Shown here piece after piece: positions 24,399 to 33,458 of a stretch of DNA of 64,000 nt; the first letter of the stretch is position 1, and each line of letters begins with the position of its first letter. A program made the translations under genes and the position numbers. The notes under the pieces are model-generated. The model worked only from the letters and a program-made list of their open reading frames with translations, had not been told where the DNA came from and did no database searches. The stretch is from JASGDN01 sp049841275 (GTDB taxonomy: Bacteria > Chloroflexota > Chloroflexia > Thermomicrobiales > UBA6265): assembly GCA_049841275.1 (NCBI GenBank), contig JASGDN010000086.1, positions 180,089-244,088 on the forward strand. The letters run 5' to 3'.

Positions 24399-25229
24399 TC
24401 AGGCGGTGCGATGTGTTGGCTGGGCGCCACCGCGGGTATCCGAGTGATGGATCAGCTTGCCAGCCTCCCAGGGCGTACCGAGCATCGGCAGGAGGACCCG
24501 ATCGAGTCCGACGTAGCCAGCGACCTTCCAGCCGAGGACCAGGAAGACAGTCAGTCCGAAGAGGACCGGATTCGAGCTCACCGTGCCCGCCATCATGAAG
24601 TTGAAGTTGAGCACCGTGCCGAAGAAGGCCGCGATACCGACCAGCGCGCCAACCAGGAGTCCGAGACCGACCAGGAACTCGCCGACCGCAACCAGCTTGG
24701 CAAACCAGGTGTACCACTCGTGGTTGAGCATGTAGTTGATGAAATCGCGGAACCAGTCGTAGGTGATGGGTCCCTTGCCCGTCTCCGGGTTCACCGAGAC
24801 GGCATTCGTCCAGTAGCCCTTCAGGGCCGCGCCGCCATCCATCCAGCCGTCACCGCGAACCTTGTGCTCGCCAGCCGACAGCCATTCCTGCGCGACGAAG
24901 AAGCGGATTGGCAGCCAGAGGACTGCGTAGTAGGTGTTGCCGAGCAACCGGCGCCACCAGATCGGATCGTCCACCTGGCCGGCGGTGGTGGTGACGGTGT
25001 CCTTGAGCTCGACACCCGCATCGGGGATCTGGTTGGCCTGCCAGACGCCAGCGCCAACGATGACGATGAGGAGCGCCCAGCTGAGCCAGCTGGTTCCGAA
25101 GATGGCGTCGCTGTCGAAGAAGGTTCCGGTAAAGAACTTGTCGGCAAAGATGAGGCCGAGCGCGATATAGAGAATGGCGGCGATTCCGGTAAAAGCGTAG
25201 ACCCGTTGCTTGGTGATGTGGCTGTTCAT
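24399..25229 (-). CDS. DoxX-family integral membrane protein
   Basis: The 276-residue protein has about five or six hydrophobic helices: residues 10-30, 47-65, 98-112, 172-205 and 212-240. The C-terminal block KLVAVGEFLVGLGLLVGALV matches the DoxX core of four helices. DoxX was named for a subunit of the thiosulfate:quinone oxidoreductase of Acidianus, but most bacterial members are uncharacterised; some take part in oxidative-stress membrane complexes. The ATG at 25229 has GGAGG eight bases upstream. It stands alone and is divergent from the sigma-factor gene. A conserved hydrophilic loop (about 70-98 and 115-160) precedes the core. Confidence 0.78.
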   Translation of the reverse strand: MNSHITKQRVYAFTGIAAILYIALGLIFADKFFTGTFFDSDAIFGTSWLSWALLIVIVGAGVWQANQIPDAGVELKDTVTTTAGQVDDPIWWRRLLGNTYYAVLWLPIRFFVAQEWLSAGEHKVRGDGWMDGGAALKGYWTNAVSVNPETGKGPITYDWFRDFINYMLNHEWYTWFAKLVAVGEFLVGLGLLVGALVGIAAFFGTVLNFNFMMAGTVSSNPVLFGLTVFLVLGWKVAGYVGLDRVLLPMLGTPWEAGKLIHHSDTRGGAQPTHRTA

Positions 25230-25569
25230 CTCAGCCCTCCTCGCTGAACGATCCGTGCGTCTTGACGTTTCCGCGATCCCTGTCCGTCATCCCGTCGTCT
25301 GTTCCTCCCCCCGGATGCGAGCCCCGGATTCTGCTCCGGGGGCCTCGTTCCTGTTGACACGATGATGCCCCACAGCCCGTGACGGGGGCATCCACGGCGG
25401 CACACCGTCCATGACAATTCCGTGTCAGCCCGGTGCATGTGTGATCGACACCCTGTGGAAGTCGCCCGGAGGGGGGCAGGATGGTGCGTGCCGGAACTCT
25501 GAACAAATCGGATGTCCCCATGTGTAAAAAAAGCGGGCAAACTCCGTTATACCCAGTGAAGTGGGAAGC
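25230..25569. other. 340-base divergent gap between the DoxX and sigma-factor genes
   Basis: No gene. It holds a short hairpin (CCCCGGA/TCCGGGG, 25322-25341) and, near the sigma-factor gene, the ECF-type promoter candidate at 25493-25517 plus a TTATAC element at 25544-25549. Confidence 0.5.
25493..25517 (+). promoter_or_regulatory. Candidate ECF-type promoter of the sigma-factor gene
   Basis: GGAAC at 25493-25497 is the hallmark -35 of ECF sigma promoters. A TGTCC motif follows, with 16 bases between GGAAC and GTC, close to the canonical GGAAC-N16/17-CGTC. This would make the sigma gene autoregulated, the usual arrangement. Confidence 0.4.
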
Positions 25570-26181
25570 ATGCCCGTGGACACGAACGACACCTCTTCCA
25601 ACCGAAGACGCTCTGTCCCGGACCTCTCGGTGGTCAGCGAGGAACCCGACGCGCTCCTTGCCGCCCGGGTGGCCACCGATCCCGCTGCGTTCGCCGAGCT
25701 CTACAGACGCTATGTCGTCCGCATCGATCAGTACTGCAGTGTTCGATTGCGGAACGAGACACTCGCCCAGGATGTGACGAGCCAGGTCTTCCTGAAAGCG
25801 CTGGAAGGCCTCCGGCGCAAGCCGGTTGCCCACGTCGCCCCCTGGTTGTTCACCATCGCGCACAACGAAGTCGTCAACTGTTTCCGCCAACACGCCGGGC
25901 ACATGCCCATCGAGGATGCCGGACCGCTGGCCAGCACCGACCTCTCGCCCGAGGAGCACGCCCTGCTCCAGGACGAGTCGGCCGATCTCCGGACCCTGCT
26001 CCAATATCTGTCACCCGACCAACAACGCATCGTCGAACTGCGAATCGCCGGACTCACCGCCCAGGAGATCCAGGATGTCCTGGGCCGGAGCCGGTCGTGG
26101 GTGGGAACGACCCAGCATCGCGCGCTGCGCCGCCTCCGGGGCCTCATCGAGGCATCCCGGATGAAGGAGGGAGCACGATGA
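25570..26181 (+). CDS. ECF-like RNA polymerase sigma-70 family factor
   Basis: An about 203-residue sigma factor. Region 2 (about 30-100) has AFAELYRRYVVRIDQYC, LAQDVTSQVFLKAL and the PWLFTIAHNEVVNCFRQ DNA-melting segment. Region 4 (about 135-195) has YLSPDQQRIVELRIAGLTAQ and a recognition helix in GRSRSWVGTTQHRALRRLR. It should direct core polymerase to a special set of promoters. The ATG at 25570 is chosen; a GTG three codons earlier is possible. Its TGA overlaps the ATG of the next gene (ATGA), so a membrane protein with two extracellular propellers is translationally coupled. That protein occupies the usual anti-sigma position. Confidence 0.87.
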   Translation: MPVDTNDTSSNRRRSVPDLSVVSEEPDALLAARVATDPAAFAELYRRYVVRIDQYCSVRLRNETLAQDVTSQVFLKALEGLRRKPVAHVAPWLFTIAHNEVVNCFRQHAGHMPIEDAGPLASTDLSPEEHALLQDESADLRTLLQYLSPDQQRIVELRIAGLTAQEIQDVLGRSRSWVGTTQHRALRRLRGLIEASRMKEGAR

Positions 26182-28739
26182 GCTGGCTGCATGCCCCACG
26201 CCGCGAGCAACAGACGCTGATCGACTACTGGGACGATGTGGTGGAGCACTATCCCGCACAACCCGTCCCTCCCGCCGATGCCCCGGCCGATCTCGCCCAG
26301 GTCATCCGCACCATCCAGAGCAGGGCAGCGGCCGCGCAGCCGAAGTCCTATCAGGACGAATTGCTGCAATCACTTCTTGCTACCTATGAGGAGGACTCCT
26401 CCATGACCCCAGCACTTCCGGCACCCGCCCTTCCGGCGTATGGTGCCCGACCGTCGACGTCACCCCGGCCACACACCGACCGCCGCCCGCAACCGCCATC
26501 GCCCCATCCGATCCGGCACTGGGGCAGCGTTGCATTGCGACTCGCGCTCGTCCTGCTGCTCGCCTTCCTGGCCGCATCCGGGATCTGGCTCTTCACCCGA
26601 CATGACGGGGATCACCAGATCGCCACCCCGCCGGTCGCCACACCGACCGTCCAGACATCGCCCGACGTGCCGATGTACCGAGGCAATCCAGCCCGCACAG
26701 GCGCTATGCCCGGCCCCGAACTCACCGGCTCGCCCATCGAGCTGTGGCGAACCGACGTGGCGGGAACGATCGACACCGCACCGGCCATTGTCGATGGCGT
26801 GCTCTACTTCGGCGCGGGCGATGGCGGGGTCTATGCCCTCGACTCTGCCACCGGAAAGACCGTCTGGACCTTCACCGGCGCCAGCCCGATCGATTCCTCA
26901 CCTGCGATCGTGGACGGCCTGCTCTATGTAGGCAGTGACGATGGCACGCTCTACGCCCTGCACACGGCAGATGGCAGCCAGGCGTGGGCGTTCCCCGGCG
27001 CGCGGCAACACGTCTCCGTCGCGGTTGATGCCGGAATGGTCTTCACTGGCAGCGGCGATGGCAACGTCTACGCGCTTGATGCCACGACCGGCGCGGTCCG
27101 CTGGGAATCGCCGCTGGACGGCGATGCCTCGCGCTCGCCTGCCGTCGCTGATGGCATGGTCTATGTCGGCGCATCGGACGGCATGCTCCACACGTTCGAC
27201 GAACAGACCGGCAAGCCCGGCTGGTCTGTGCAGCTTGAAGGGGCCAACGTTGCAACGACCGTGGTTGTCGATGGCGTGGTCTATCAGGGCACCTTCAATG
27301 GTGATGTCAACCATGCCTACGCGCTCGATGCGAAGACGGGGAGCGTGCTCTGGCAGTTCGATTCGCCAGTCGATCCAACCTACGGATTCCTGCCGCCCGC
27401 GGTCGGCCCGGACATCGTCTACTTCCCGAGTCACGATCAGCACGTCTATGCACTGGACCGGACGACGGGCAAAATGGCCTGGTCGTTCGCCACCGGGGCA
27501 TCCGCTGAGGCGTCTCCGGCGCTGATCGGCGATACGCTCTACTTCGCGAGTCTCGACGGCAACCTCTACGCACTCGATGCCCGATCCGGCAACGAGGAGT
27601 GGCGCTTCGCAATCGAGGGCGGCGCCGACTTTGGTCCGGTTGTGGTTGGTGGCGTCGCGTATGTCGGCACACCGTTCGGGCATATGTACGCGATCACCGG
27701 GTCCAACTCCCTGGCGGCGCGCGATCTCACGACGCCGTCCACCGGGACGGGAGGCAGCCCCGAAGCATCGCCAGTAGCATCCCCGGACTCCATCGGCCAG
27801 GAGCCGCAGATCACGTTCCTGTGGCAGACGAAAGGCGGTCCGACGCCGTTTCAGGCGCCAGGTACTGTTGCCATCGCTCCCGACGGCACGATCTGGGTTC
27901 TCGACCTCGCCGCGGGAAACTTCCAGCTCTTCTCCCCGGACGGAACCTATCTCGAAACGTGGGGGAGCGCTGGTGACGGACCCGGCGAGTTCAACTTCCG
28001 GCGATCATCGTCCGATATCTGGGACAGCGCGGGCGGCATCGCGTTCGCACCCGATGGGTCCTTCTACGTGATGGAAGCCGGAAACCGCCGCATCTCCCAG
28101 TTCAACGCCGACCGGACATTCCTCCGGTCATGGGGGGCGTTTGGCTCCGGAAACGGAGAATTCCTCAGCCTCTTCGATGGCGAAGTGGCTCCCGATGGCA
28201 ATCTCTATGTTATCGGTGACCGGCGCAATGATATTCAGGTCTTCGCCCCCGATGGCACGTTCCGCTTCAAATTCGCCAGCCGGGGCAACGGCCCGGGACA
28301 GCTTGACGACACCGGTGGTCTGACCATCGACCCCGCCGGAAACGTCTATGTGGCAGATTTCGGCAACAACCGGATCGTCGTTTTCGCCGCAGATGGCACG
28401 TTCCTGCGCACGTTCGGAAGCGCAGGAGGCGGAGACGGCCAATTTCGCTCGCCAGCCGATGTCTCGCTGGATGGAGCGGGGAGACTGTATGTCGGCGATC
28501 TTGCCAACCACCGCATCCAGGTCTTCGCCCCCGATGGCACCTTCCTACTCTCGTGGTCGTTCGCGGATGACACGGGAACGCCGTTCACGTATCCGGGAAG
28601 TCCGGCTCTCGCCGCCAACGGCGACCTCATTGTCACCGACAACGTCGGCATCCATGCCTTCCGCATGATCTTCCCGGACACATCGGATGCGACGCCGGTC
28701 GCGACGCCTGAGCGGCAGGAGCGGAGGGTGCCATCCTGA
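26178..28739 (+). CDS. Membrane-anchored PQQ-like plus NHL double beta-propeller protein, possible anti-sigma factor
   Basis: An 853-residue protein in three parts. A cytoplasmic N-terminus (1-113) starts SWLHAPRREQQTLIDYWDD. One transmembrane helix lies at about 115-140. The extracellular part holds a PQQ-like propeller (about 165-535) with repeated blocks such as AIVDGVLYFGAGDGGVYALD, then an Ala/Ser/Pro linker, then NHL repeats (about 575-845) with repeated GNVYVADFGNNRIVVF- and FAPDGTF-type units. The gene is ATGA-coupled to the sigma factor, the standard place for an anti-sigma factor. The N-terminus has no recognisable ZAS zinc motif (HxxxCxxC). An anti-sigma role is inference. PQQ-type propellers here may simply be scaffolds without bound cofactor. 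Confidence 0.78.
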   Translation: MSWLHAPRREQQTLIDYWDDVVEHYPAQPVPPADAPADLAQVIRTIQSRAAAAQPKSYQDELLQSLLATYEEDSSMTPALPAPALPAYGARPSTSPRPHTDRRPQPPSPHPIRHWGSVALRLALVLLLAFLAASGIWLFTRHDGDHQIATPPVATPTVQTSPDVPMYRGNPARTGAMPGPELTGSPIELWRTDVAGTIDTAPAIVDGVLYFGAGDGGVYALDSATGKTVWTFTGASPIDSSPAIVDGLLYVGSDDGTLYALHTADGSQAWAFPGARQHVSVAVDAGMVFTGSGDGNVYALDATTGAVRWESPLDGDASRSPAVADGMVYVGASDGMLHTFDEQTGKPGWSVQLEGANVATTVVVDGVVYQGTFNGDVNHAYALDAKTGSVLWQFDSPVDPTYGFLPPAVGPDIVYFPSHDQHVYALDRTTGKMAWSFATGASAEASPALIGDTLYFASLDGNLYALDARSGNEEWRFAIEGGADFGPVVVGGVAYVGTPFGHMYAITGSNSLAARDLTTPSTGTGGSPEASPVASPDSIGQEPQITFLWQTKGGPTPFQAPGTVAIAPDGTIWVLDLAAGNFQLFSPDGTYLETWGSAGDGPGEFNFRRSSSDIWDSAGGIAFAPDGSFYVMEAGNRRISQFNADRTFLRSWGAFGSGNGEFLSLFDGEVAPDGNLYVIGDRRNDIQVFAPDGTFRFKFASRGNGPGQLDDTGGLTIDPAGNVYVADFGNNRIVVFAADGTFLRTFGSAGGGDGQFRSPADVSLDGAGRLYVGDLANHRIQVFAPDGTFLLSWSFADDTGTPFTYPGSPALAANGDLIVTDNVGIHAFRMIFPDTSDATPVATPERQERRVPS

Positions 28740-28847
28740 CCGTCAACTTCATGCCCCGCTGAACCCTTGGCAACACCGAAATCAACACCGGCAACCGGAC
28801 CACTCGCGATTGCACCAGTCGATGCCGGAAGGCATCCGGGATCTTCG

Positions 28848-28896
28848 CGACACGCACACCGGGCTGGAGCGATGCTCCAGCCCGGTGTGCGTGTCG
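28848..28896. terminator. Perfect 23-bp hairpin between convergent genes
   Basis: A 23-bp uninterrupted stem begins CGACACGCACACCGGGCTGG and has only GAT in the loop. It lies between the double-propeller gene and the phosphoketolase gene. It is the longest hairpin in the window and probably ends both transcripts. Confidence 0.7.
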
Positions 28897-28911
28897 ATAG
28901 ATGGCGGTGGT

Positions 28912-31365
28912 CTACGCCTTCGATTCTGGCCTGCTCCACGTCCAGTCCGCAATCGCAGGCGGGTCCTCCAGATGGTCGTGGGCGTATTGCGTCGCCTGCT
29001 GGATCAGCGAGCGCAGTTCGGTGATGACACCGTCCGCCTTCTGCTGGAAGCGCTCGGCCCGGCGCATTGCCTCGATCGCGATGTGATAGCGGCTCATGGC
29101 GTTCAACACGACCATGTTGAACGGCGTCGTGGTCGTCCCCTGCTCCTGGAACCCCTTGACATGGAAGCGCGGCGGGTTCGGCCGGCGATGCACCAACTGA
29201 TGAATCGCCCGCTGGTAGCCGTGGAAGGCGAAGACCACCGGCTGGTCTGCCGTGAAGAGGTCGATGAACTCGGTCTCGCCCATGCCATGCGGGTGCGATC
29301 CCTGCGCGAACATCGTCATCAGGTCGACCACGTTCACGACGCGCACCCGCAAGTCGGGCACATGCTCCTGCAGCCACTGGGAGGCCGCGAGCGTCTCCAT
29401 CGTCGGCACGTCCCCGGCGCAGGCAAGGACCACGTCCGGCTGGATACCGTCCTCGTTTCCGGCCCACGCCCAGATACCAGCGCCCTTCGCACAGTGGGAC
29501 GTTGCCTCCTCCATCGTCAGGTACTGCAAGTGCGGCTGCTTGTCCGACACGATGAGATTGACGTAATTCCGGCTACGCAGGCAGTGATCGGCAACGGAAA
29601 GGAGCGTATTCGCGTCAGGCGGCAGGTAGATGCGGGAGACATCGCCCCGCTTGCTGAGCACGACATCGACGAGGCCCGGCCCCTGGTGGCTGAACCCGTT
29701 GTGGTCGTTCCGCCAGCACGTGGAGGAGAGCAGGATGTTCAGCGAGGGCACCGGCTCGCGCCACGGCAGGTGATTCGCCTCCTGCAGCCACTTCGCGTGC
29801 TGGACCGTCATCGAGGCGGAGACCATCGCGAACGCCTCGTAGGTCACGTAGAGCCCGTGACGGCCGGTGAGGTTGTACCCCTCCAGCCAGCCCTCGCAGA
29901 GGTGCTCGCTCAGAACCTCCATCACGCGGCCGCCGGTGGCGAGGCGACTGTCGATGTCGATCACGGGACCAACGAAGCAGCGTTCCTCTGTCTCCAGGAT
30001 CGCACCGAGCCGGTTCGACTGGAGTTCGTCCGGCGAGAAGACGCGGAAGTCGGCCGGATTGTCGCGATAGACATCGCGCAGAAAGACGCCAAGCGGATGC
30101 GTGTTCTCGACGTTGATCGCGCCCGGCGCGGGGATCTCGACCGCGTAATCGCGGAAGTCCGGCAGGTCGAGCGGGCGCTTCGCGCCGCCGTTCGCGGCCG
30201 GGATCGCACCCATGCGCTTATCGCCCTCAGGTGCAAGAGCCTTCAGCTCCGGGATCAGGCGTCCCTTCTCGTCGAAGTGCCGCTCCGGATGGTAGCTGCG
30301 CAGCCAGTCCTCGAGCATCTTCAGGTGCTCGGGATTGTCCACGACGCCGGAGAGAGGCACCTGATGCGCGCGGAACGTCCCGGAGACAGGCGTGCCGTCG
30401 ACGACCTCGGGGCCGGTCCAGCCCTTCGGCGTACGCAGGACGATCGCCGGCCAGCGCGGACGCTCGGTGACATGGCCAGCGGCACGGGCCGTCTGCTGAA
30501 TCTCGCGGATCGTCGCGTAGCAGGCATCGAGCGTTGCGGCCATCGCCTGGTGAATGGTGGCTGGATCGTCACCTTCGATGAAGTGGACCTCGTATCCCTG
30601 GCTCTCGATGGCATGCTTCACGTCGTCGTCGGAGGAGCGGCCGAGGACCGTCGGGTTGGCGATCTTGTAGCCATTGAGATGCAGGATCGGCAGCACCGCC
30701 CCATCGTGAACGGGATTCAGGTAGTACGGTCCCTTCCACGAGGCCGCGAGCGGACCAGTCTCGGCCTCGCCATCACCGACCACGGCGATGGCGATCAGGT
30801 CCGGGTTGTCGAAGACGGCGCCAAAGGCGTGGGTAAGCACGTAGCCAAGCTCTCCCCCCTCATGGATGGAGCCCGGTGTGGTGACGGAGACGTGGGAGGG
30901 AATGCCACCCGGCGCGGAGAACTGGCGGAAGAGGCGGCGCATCCCATCCACGTCCTCGCCGATCTCCGGGTAGAACTCGGAGTAGGTGCCTTCCATGTAC
31001 ACCTGGGCGACCAACGCCGGCCCACCATGGCCCGGTCCGGCGAGATAGATGGCGTCGATCCCATGTTCCCGGATCAGGCGGTTGACGTGGACGTAGATCA
31101 GGTTCAGGCCCGGAGAGGTCCCCCAGTGACCGAGCAGACGCGGCTTGATATGATCCGCCGTCAACGGTTCGCGCAGGAGCGGATTGTCCTTCAGGTAGAT
31201 CTGGCCGATGGTGAGGTAATTGGACGCTTCCCAATACCGCTGCATCAGGTCGAGCGTTTCCGCGTCGAGCGGAGTGCCGGATGGAACCGTGCCCGGTTCG
31301 ATCGCGACCGATCCCGTCGTCACCACACTGGAAATGGCGGGGTCGAAGGTGAATGGCTGGGCCAT
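28912..31365 (-). CDS. xfp: Phosphoketolase (xylulose-5-phosphate/fructose-6-phosphate)
   Basis: The 817-residue ThDP enzyme cleaves xylulose-5-P (and often fructose-6-P) with phosphate to acetyl-phosphate and an aldose phosphate. Family blocks present are NYLTIGQIYLKDNPLL, LLGHWGTSPGLN, YLAGPGHGGPALVAQ, SIHEGGELGY and the ThDP motif VVGDGEAETGPLAASWKGPY with LNGYKIANPT. The C-terminal part has SSTCWRNDHNGFSHQGPG and GTTTTPFNMVVLN. Length is normal. ATG 31365 has AGGAG eleven bases upstream. It stands alone here: no acetate kinase or phosphotransacetylase is beside it. It gives the cell a carbon-saving route from pentose phosphates to acetyl-P. Confidence 0.95.
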   Translation of the reverse strand: MAQPFTFDPAISSVVTTGSVAIEPGTVPSGTPLDAETLDLMQRYWEASNYLTIGQIYLKDNPLLREPLTADHIKPRLLGHWGTSPGLNLIYVHVNRLIREHGIDAIYLAGPGHGGPALVAQVYMEGTYSEFYPEIGEDVDGMRRLFRQFSAPGGIPSHVSVTTPGSIHEGGELGYVLTHAFGAVFDNPDLIAIAVVGDGEAETGPLAASWKGPYYLNPVHDGAVLPILHLNGYKIANPTVLGRSSDDDVKHAIESQGYEVHFIEGDDPATIHQAMAATLDACYATIREIQQTARAAGHVTERPRWPAIVLRTPKGWTGPEVVDGTPVSGTFRAHQVPLSGVVDNPEHLKMLEDWLRSYHPERHFDEKGRLIPELKALAPEGDKRMGAIPAANGGAKRPLDLPDFRDYAVEIPAPGAINVENTHPLGVFLRDVYRDNPADFRVFSPDELQSNRLGAILETEERCFVGPVIDIDSRLATGGRVMEVLSEHLCEGWLEGYNLTGRHGLYVTYEAFAMVSASMTVQHAKWLQEANHLPWREPVPSLNILLSSTCWRNDHNGFSHQGPGLVDVVLSKRGDVSRIYLPPDANTLLSVADHCLRSRNYVNLIVSDKQPHLQYLTMEEATSHCAKGAGIWAWAGNEDGIQPDVVLACAGDVPTMETLAASQWLQEHVPDLRVRVVNVVDLMTMFAQGSHPHGMGETEFIDLFTADQPVVFAFHGYQRAIHQLVHRRPNPPRFHVKGFQEQGTTTTPFNMVVLNAMSRYHIAIEAMRRAERFQQKADGVITELRSLIQQATQYAHDHLEDPPAIADWTWSRPESKA

Positions 31366-31761
31366 GCTGTGCGTCTCCTGCAATTGACCGGATATTCGGT
31401 ATCCCGCGCCGCGACGGGCGCCGGGCCGCCGGCGATTTCCACTTCCTGCCGCATGATAAGGTCCACCCGCCGCCCCCTCCGGGATGGCGAATTGCCTTCT
31501 CCGATGGTACGGCTCCCGCCGTCCCAAGGGTATGCGAAGCGAATCGCGGGCGTATCAAATCCGTGACACGATCCACAACCGAGTTCGGAATAGGAGCCAA
31601 TGCCGTGTAGGGGCGATCACAAGGATCGCCTGGCGCGTCGGGAACTCCAGGCGATCACCGGCCGCAACGGCGAGGATCGTCCCTACGCGGAACGACCCAG
31701 ATGTGGTGGCAACCCTTTCGGATTCTGCTGGAAGCAAGCGCCAGCCATCTCGCACCGCGCC
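31366..31761. other. 396-base gap between phosphoketolase and MFS genes
   Basis: No gene. It contains the phosphoketolase leader (minus strand) and the nested inverted-repeat element at 31607-31686. Nothing else was recognised. Confidence 0.5.
31607..31686. repeat. Nested inverted-repeat element (REP/MITE-like)
   Basis: Outer arms GTAGGGGCGATC and GATCGTCCCTAC (one mismatch) enclose inner arms GATCGCCTGG and CCAGGCGATC. The 80-base element can fold into a two-armed structure. No ORF or target duplication is apparent. GTAGGGGCGA...CCCTAC ends are typical of small intergenic repeats in high-GC Chloroflexi-like genomes (from memory, not checked). Confidence 0.55.
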
Positions 31762-33177
31762 TCAGCGGACGACAGCCACGACCGCACCCGTCTCGTCTTC
31801 GGCCCGCGTGCGGCGCAGCCACGGGTAGCGCTGGGCGATGAGAACGATCGACAGGAGCGAGAGCACGCAGGAGAGGACCAGTGCCGACGGCGTCCCGATC
31901 CGCTCGGCCAGCACACCGACCGCCAGTTGCCCGATCGGGAGCATGCCCCAGATCAGCAGGGAGACCGAGAGCACCCTCCCGCGAATGTCGTCGTCAACGG
32001 CAAGCTGGACAGCGGTCTGGTTGATCGCCAGGAACGCCGCACTCATCCAGCCCGCGAGGAACAGCAGCGGAATGGCCATCCACAGCGACCGGCTGAGCGC
32101 GAACCCGACGACACCGACGGTAAATCCAAGCGCGAGCAGCACCTGGATGCCGGGCAGCGCCTGCATCCGCGCCGACCGCGCGACCGACAGCGCACCGCCG
32201 ACGGTTCCCATTCCGGCGGCGGCCAGCAGCACCCCGAGTCCGGACGAGCCGAGCGAGAGCACATCCCGCGCGAAGACCGGCATCAGATTGATGTAGGGCA
32301 TCACGAAGATGGTCGGCGCCAGCGAGATGACGATCAGGCCGGCGAGATAGGAACTGCTCGCCACGATGCGAATCCCGACCGTCAGCGCCTCCCAGCCCTT
32401 CGGACTGGAGGCTGGCGTGGCAGTCCGGTTCGCCGCCATCGACGGCATGGCGCGGGTGGTGAGCAAGGCCAGGAGCTGAAGGACGGCAGCCAGGACGAAC
32501 GTCTCCGCCAGGCCGGTCAGCGCGATGAGGACGCCCGCCAGCGACGGACCGATCACGCGGGTGGCATTCTGAGTCGCGGCGTTGAGGGCAACGGCGTTCG
32601 CCAGGTCCTCCCGCCGCACCATCGCAGCAACCATCGCGGAACGGGTGGGGAAGTTGAACGACATCACGATGCCGTAAAGCGTGACGAGCACGAGCATCGA
32701 CCACGGCTGCATGGCATCGAACCACACCAGCATCGCAAAGACGGCGGACACGGCCATCACGATCACCTGCGCGATGAGCAACACGACTCGCCGATCGTAG
32801 CGGTCGATGACGACCCCGGCGGGGATCGACAGCACCAGCATCGGGATGCCTCCCGCGAATCCGGCGAGACCGACGAACATCGCGGAGTCCGTCAGTTCCA
32901 AAGCAAGCCAGCCGACGGCGACCTGATACATCCAGAATGCAGAGCTGGACAGGAGCGAGCCCGCAATCAGGAGGCGGAAGACGGGATATTGCCGGACCGA
33001 TTGCAGGATGCCGCCACCCGCCCCATCGCGGGTGTCGGGAACGGTCCGGCCTGCCCCCGGCCCGGCTGCGGGAACGTCCCGCGATACCACGTCTTCGGCC
33101 AGCGCATCGCCCGGTGGAGCAACGGAGGCCGCTAGCGGGTGACCGGGGCGATCGATGGGCTCGGTGCGCGTGGCCAT
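31762..33177 (-). CDS. MFS transporter (EntS-like drug/siderophore exporter type)
   Basis: The 471-residue protein has a hydrophilic N-terminus of about 60 residues and then about twelve membrane helices. The loop between helices 2 and 3 reads PAGVVIDRYDRRVVLL, the MFS motif A variant with conserved Asp and Arg residues. VRREDLANAVALNAATQNAT and IGPSLAGVLI are characteristic of the DHA3/EntS-like branch, whose members export macrolides or enterobactin. ATG 33177 has GAGGACC eight bases upstream, so I reject the longer frame. It is monocistronic. The substrate cannot be told; siderophore genes lie 25 kb away and give no support. Confidence 0.85.
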   Translation of the reverse strand: MATRTEPIDRPGHPLAASVAPPGDALAEDVVSRDVPAAGPGAGRTVPDTRDGAGGGILQSVRQYPVFRLLIAGSLLSSSAFWMYQVAVGWLALELTDSAMFVGLAGFAGGIPMLVLSIPAGVVIDRYDRRVVLLIAQVIVMAVSAVFAMLVWFDAMQPWSMLVLVTLYGIVMSFNFPTRSAMVAAMVRREDLANAVALNAATQNATRVIGPSLAGVLIALTGLAETFVLAAVLQLLALLTTRAMPSMAANRTATPASSPKGWEALTVGIRIVASSSYLAGLIVISLAPTIFVMPYINLMPVFARDVLSLGSSGLGVLLAAAGMGTVGGALSVARSARMQALPGIQVLLALGFTVGVVGFALSRSLWMAIPLLFLAGWMSAAFLAINQTAVQLAVDDDIRGRVLSVSLLIWGMLPIGQLAVGVLAERIGTPSALVLSCVLSLLSIVLIAQRYPWLRRTRAEDETGAVVAVVR

Positions 33178-33458
33178 GAGGCATGGTCCTCGAAGACTGG
33201 ATACGCGGACGCCAGGCTCCGGGAAGTCCGATGCCGCCGCGTATGGGAGACTGTTCCGCCGCAACAGGGTAGCACGGAGTTCCGATCCACGGAAGCAATC
33301 CGCGCACAACGCGCCCGATGGCCCGTTCGGAGTCCGGGATTAGTCCGGCAGGGGAATGGGCAATTATCGTGCATACCTGCATAATCGTGTTACGGAATGT
33401 GGCGAACGTACGGGATGTGCCTGTCACATGACGCCACTGATGTGGGGAGGCTGTGGGC

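Noticed and set aside
28687..31566. 959-codon plus-strand frame opposite the phosphoketolase gene
   Set aside because: Antisense shadow of a clear phosphoketolase; no family resemblance.
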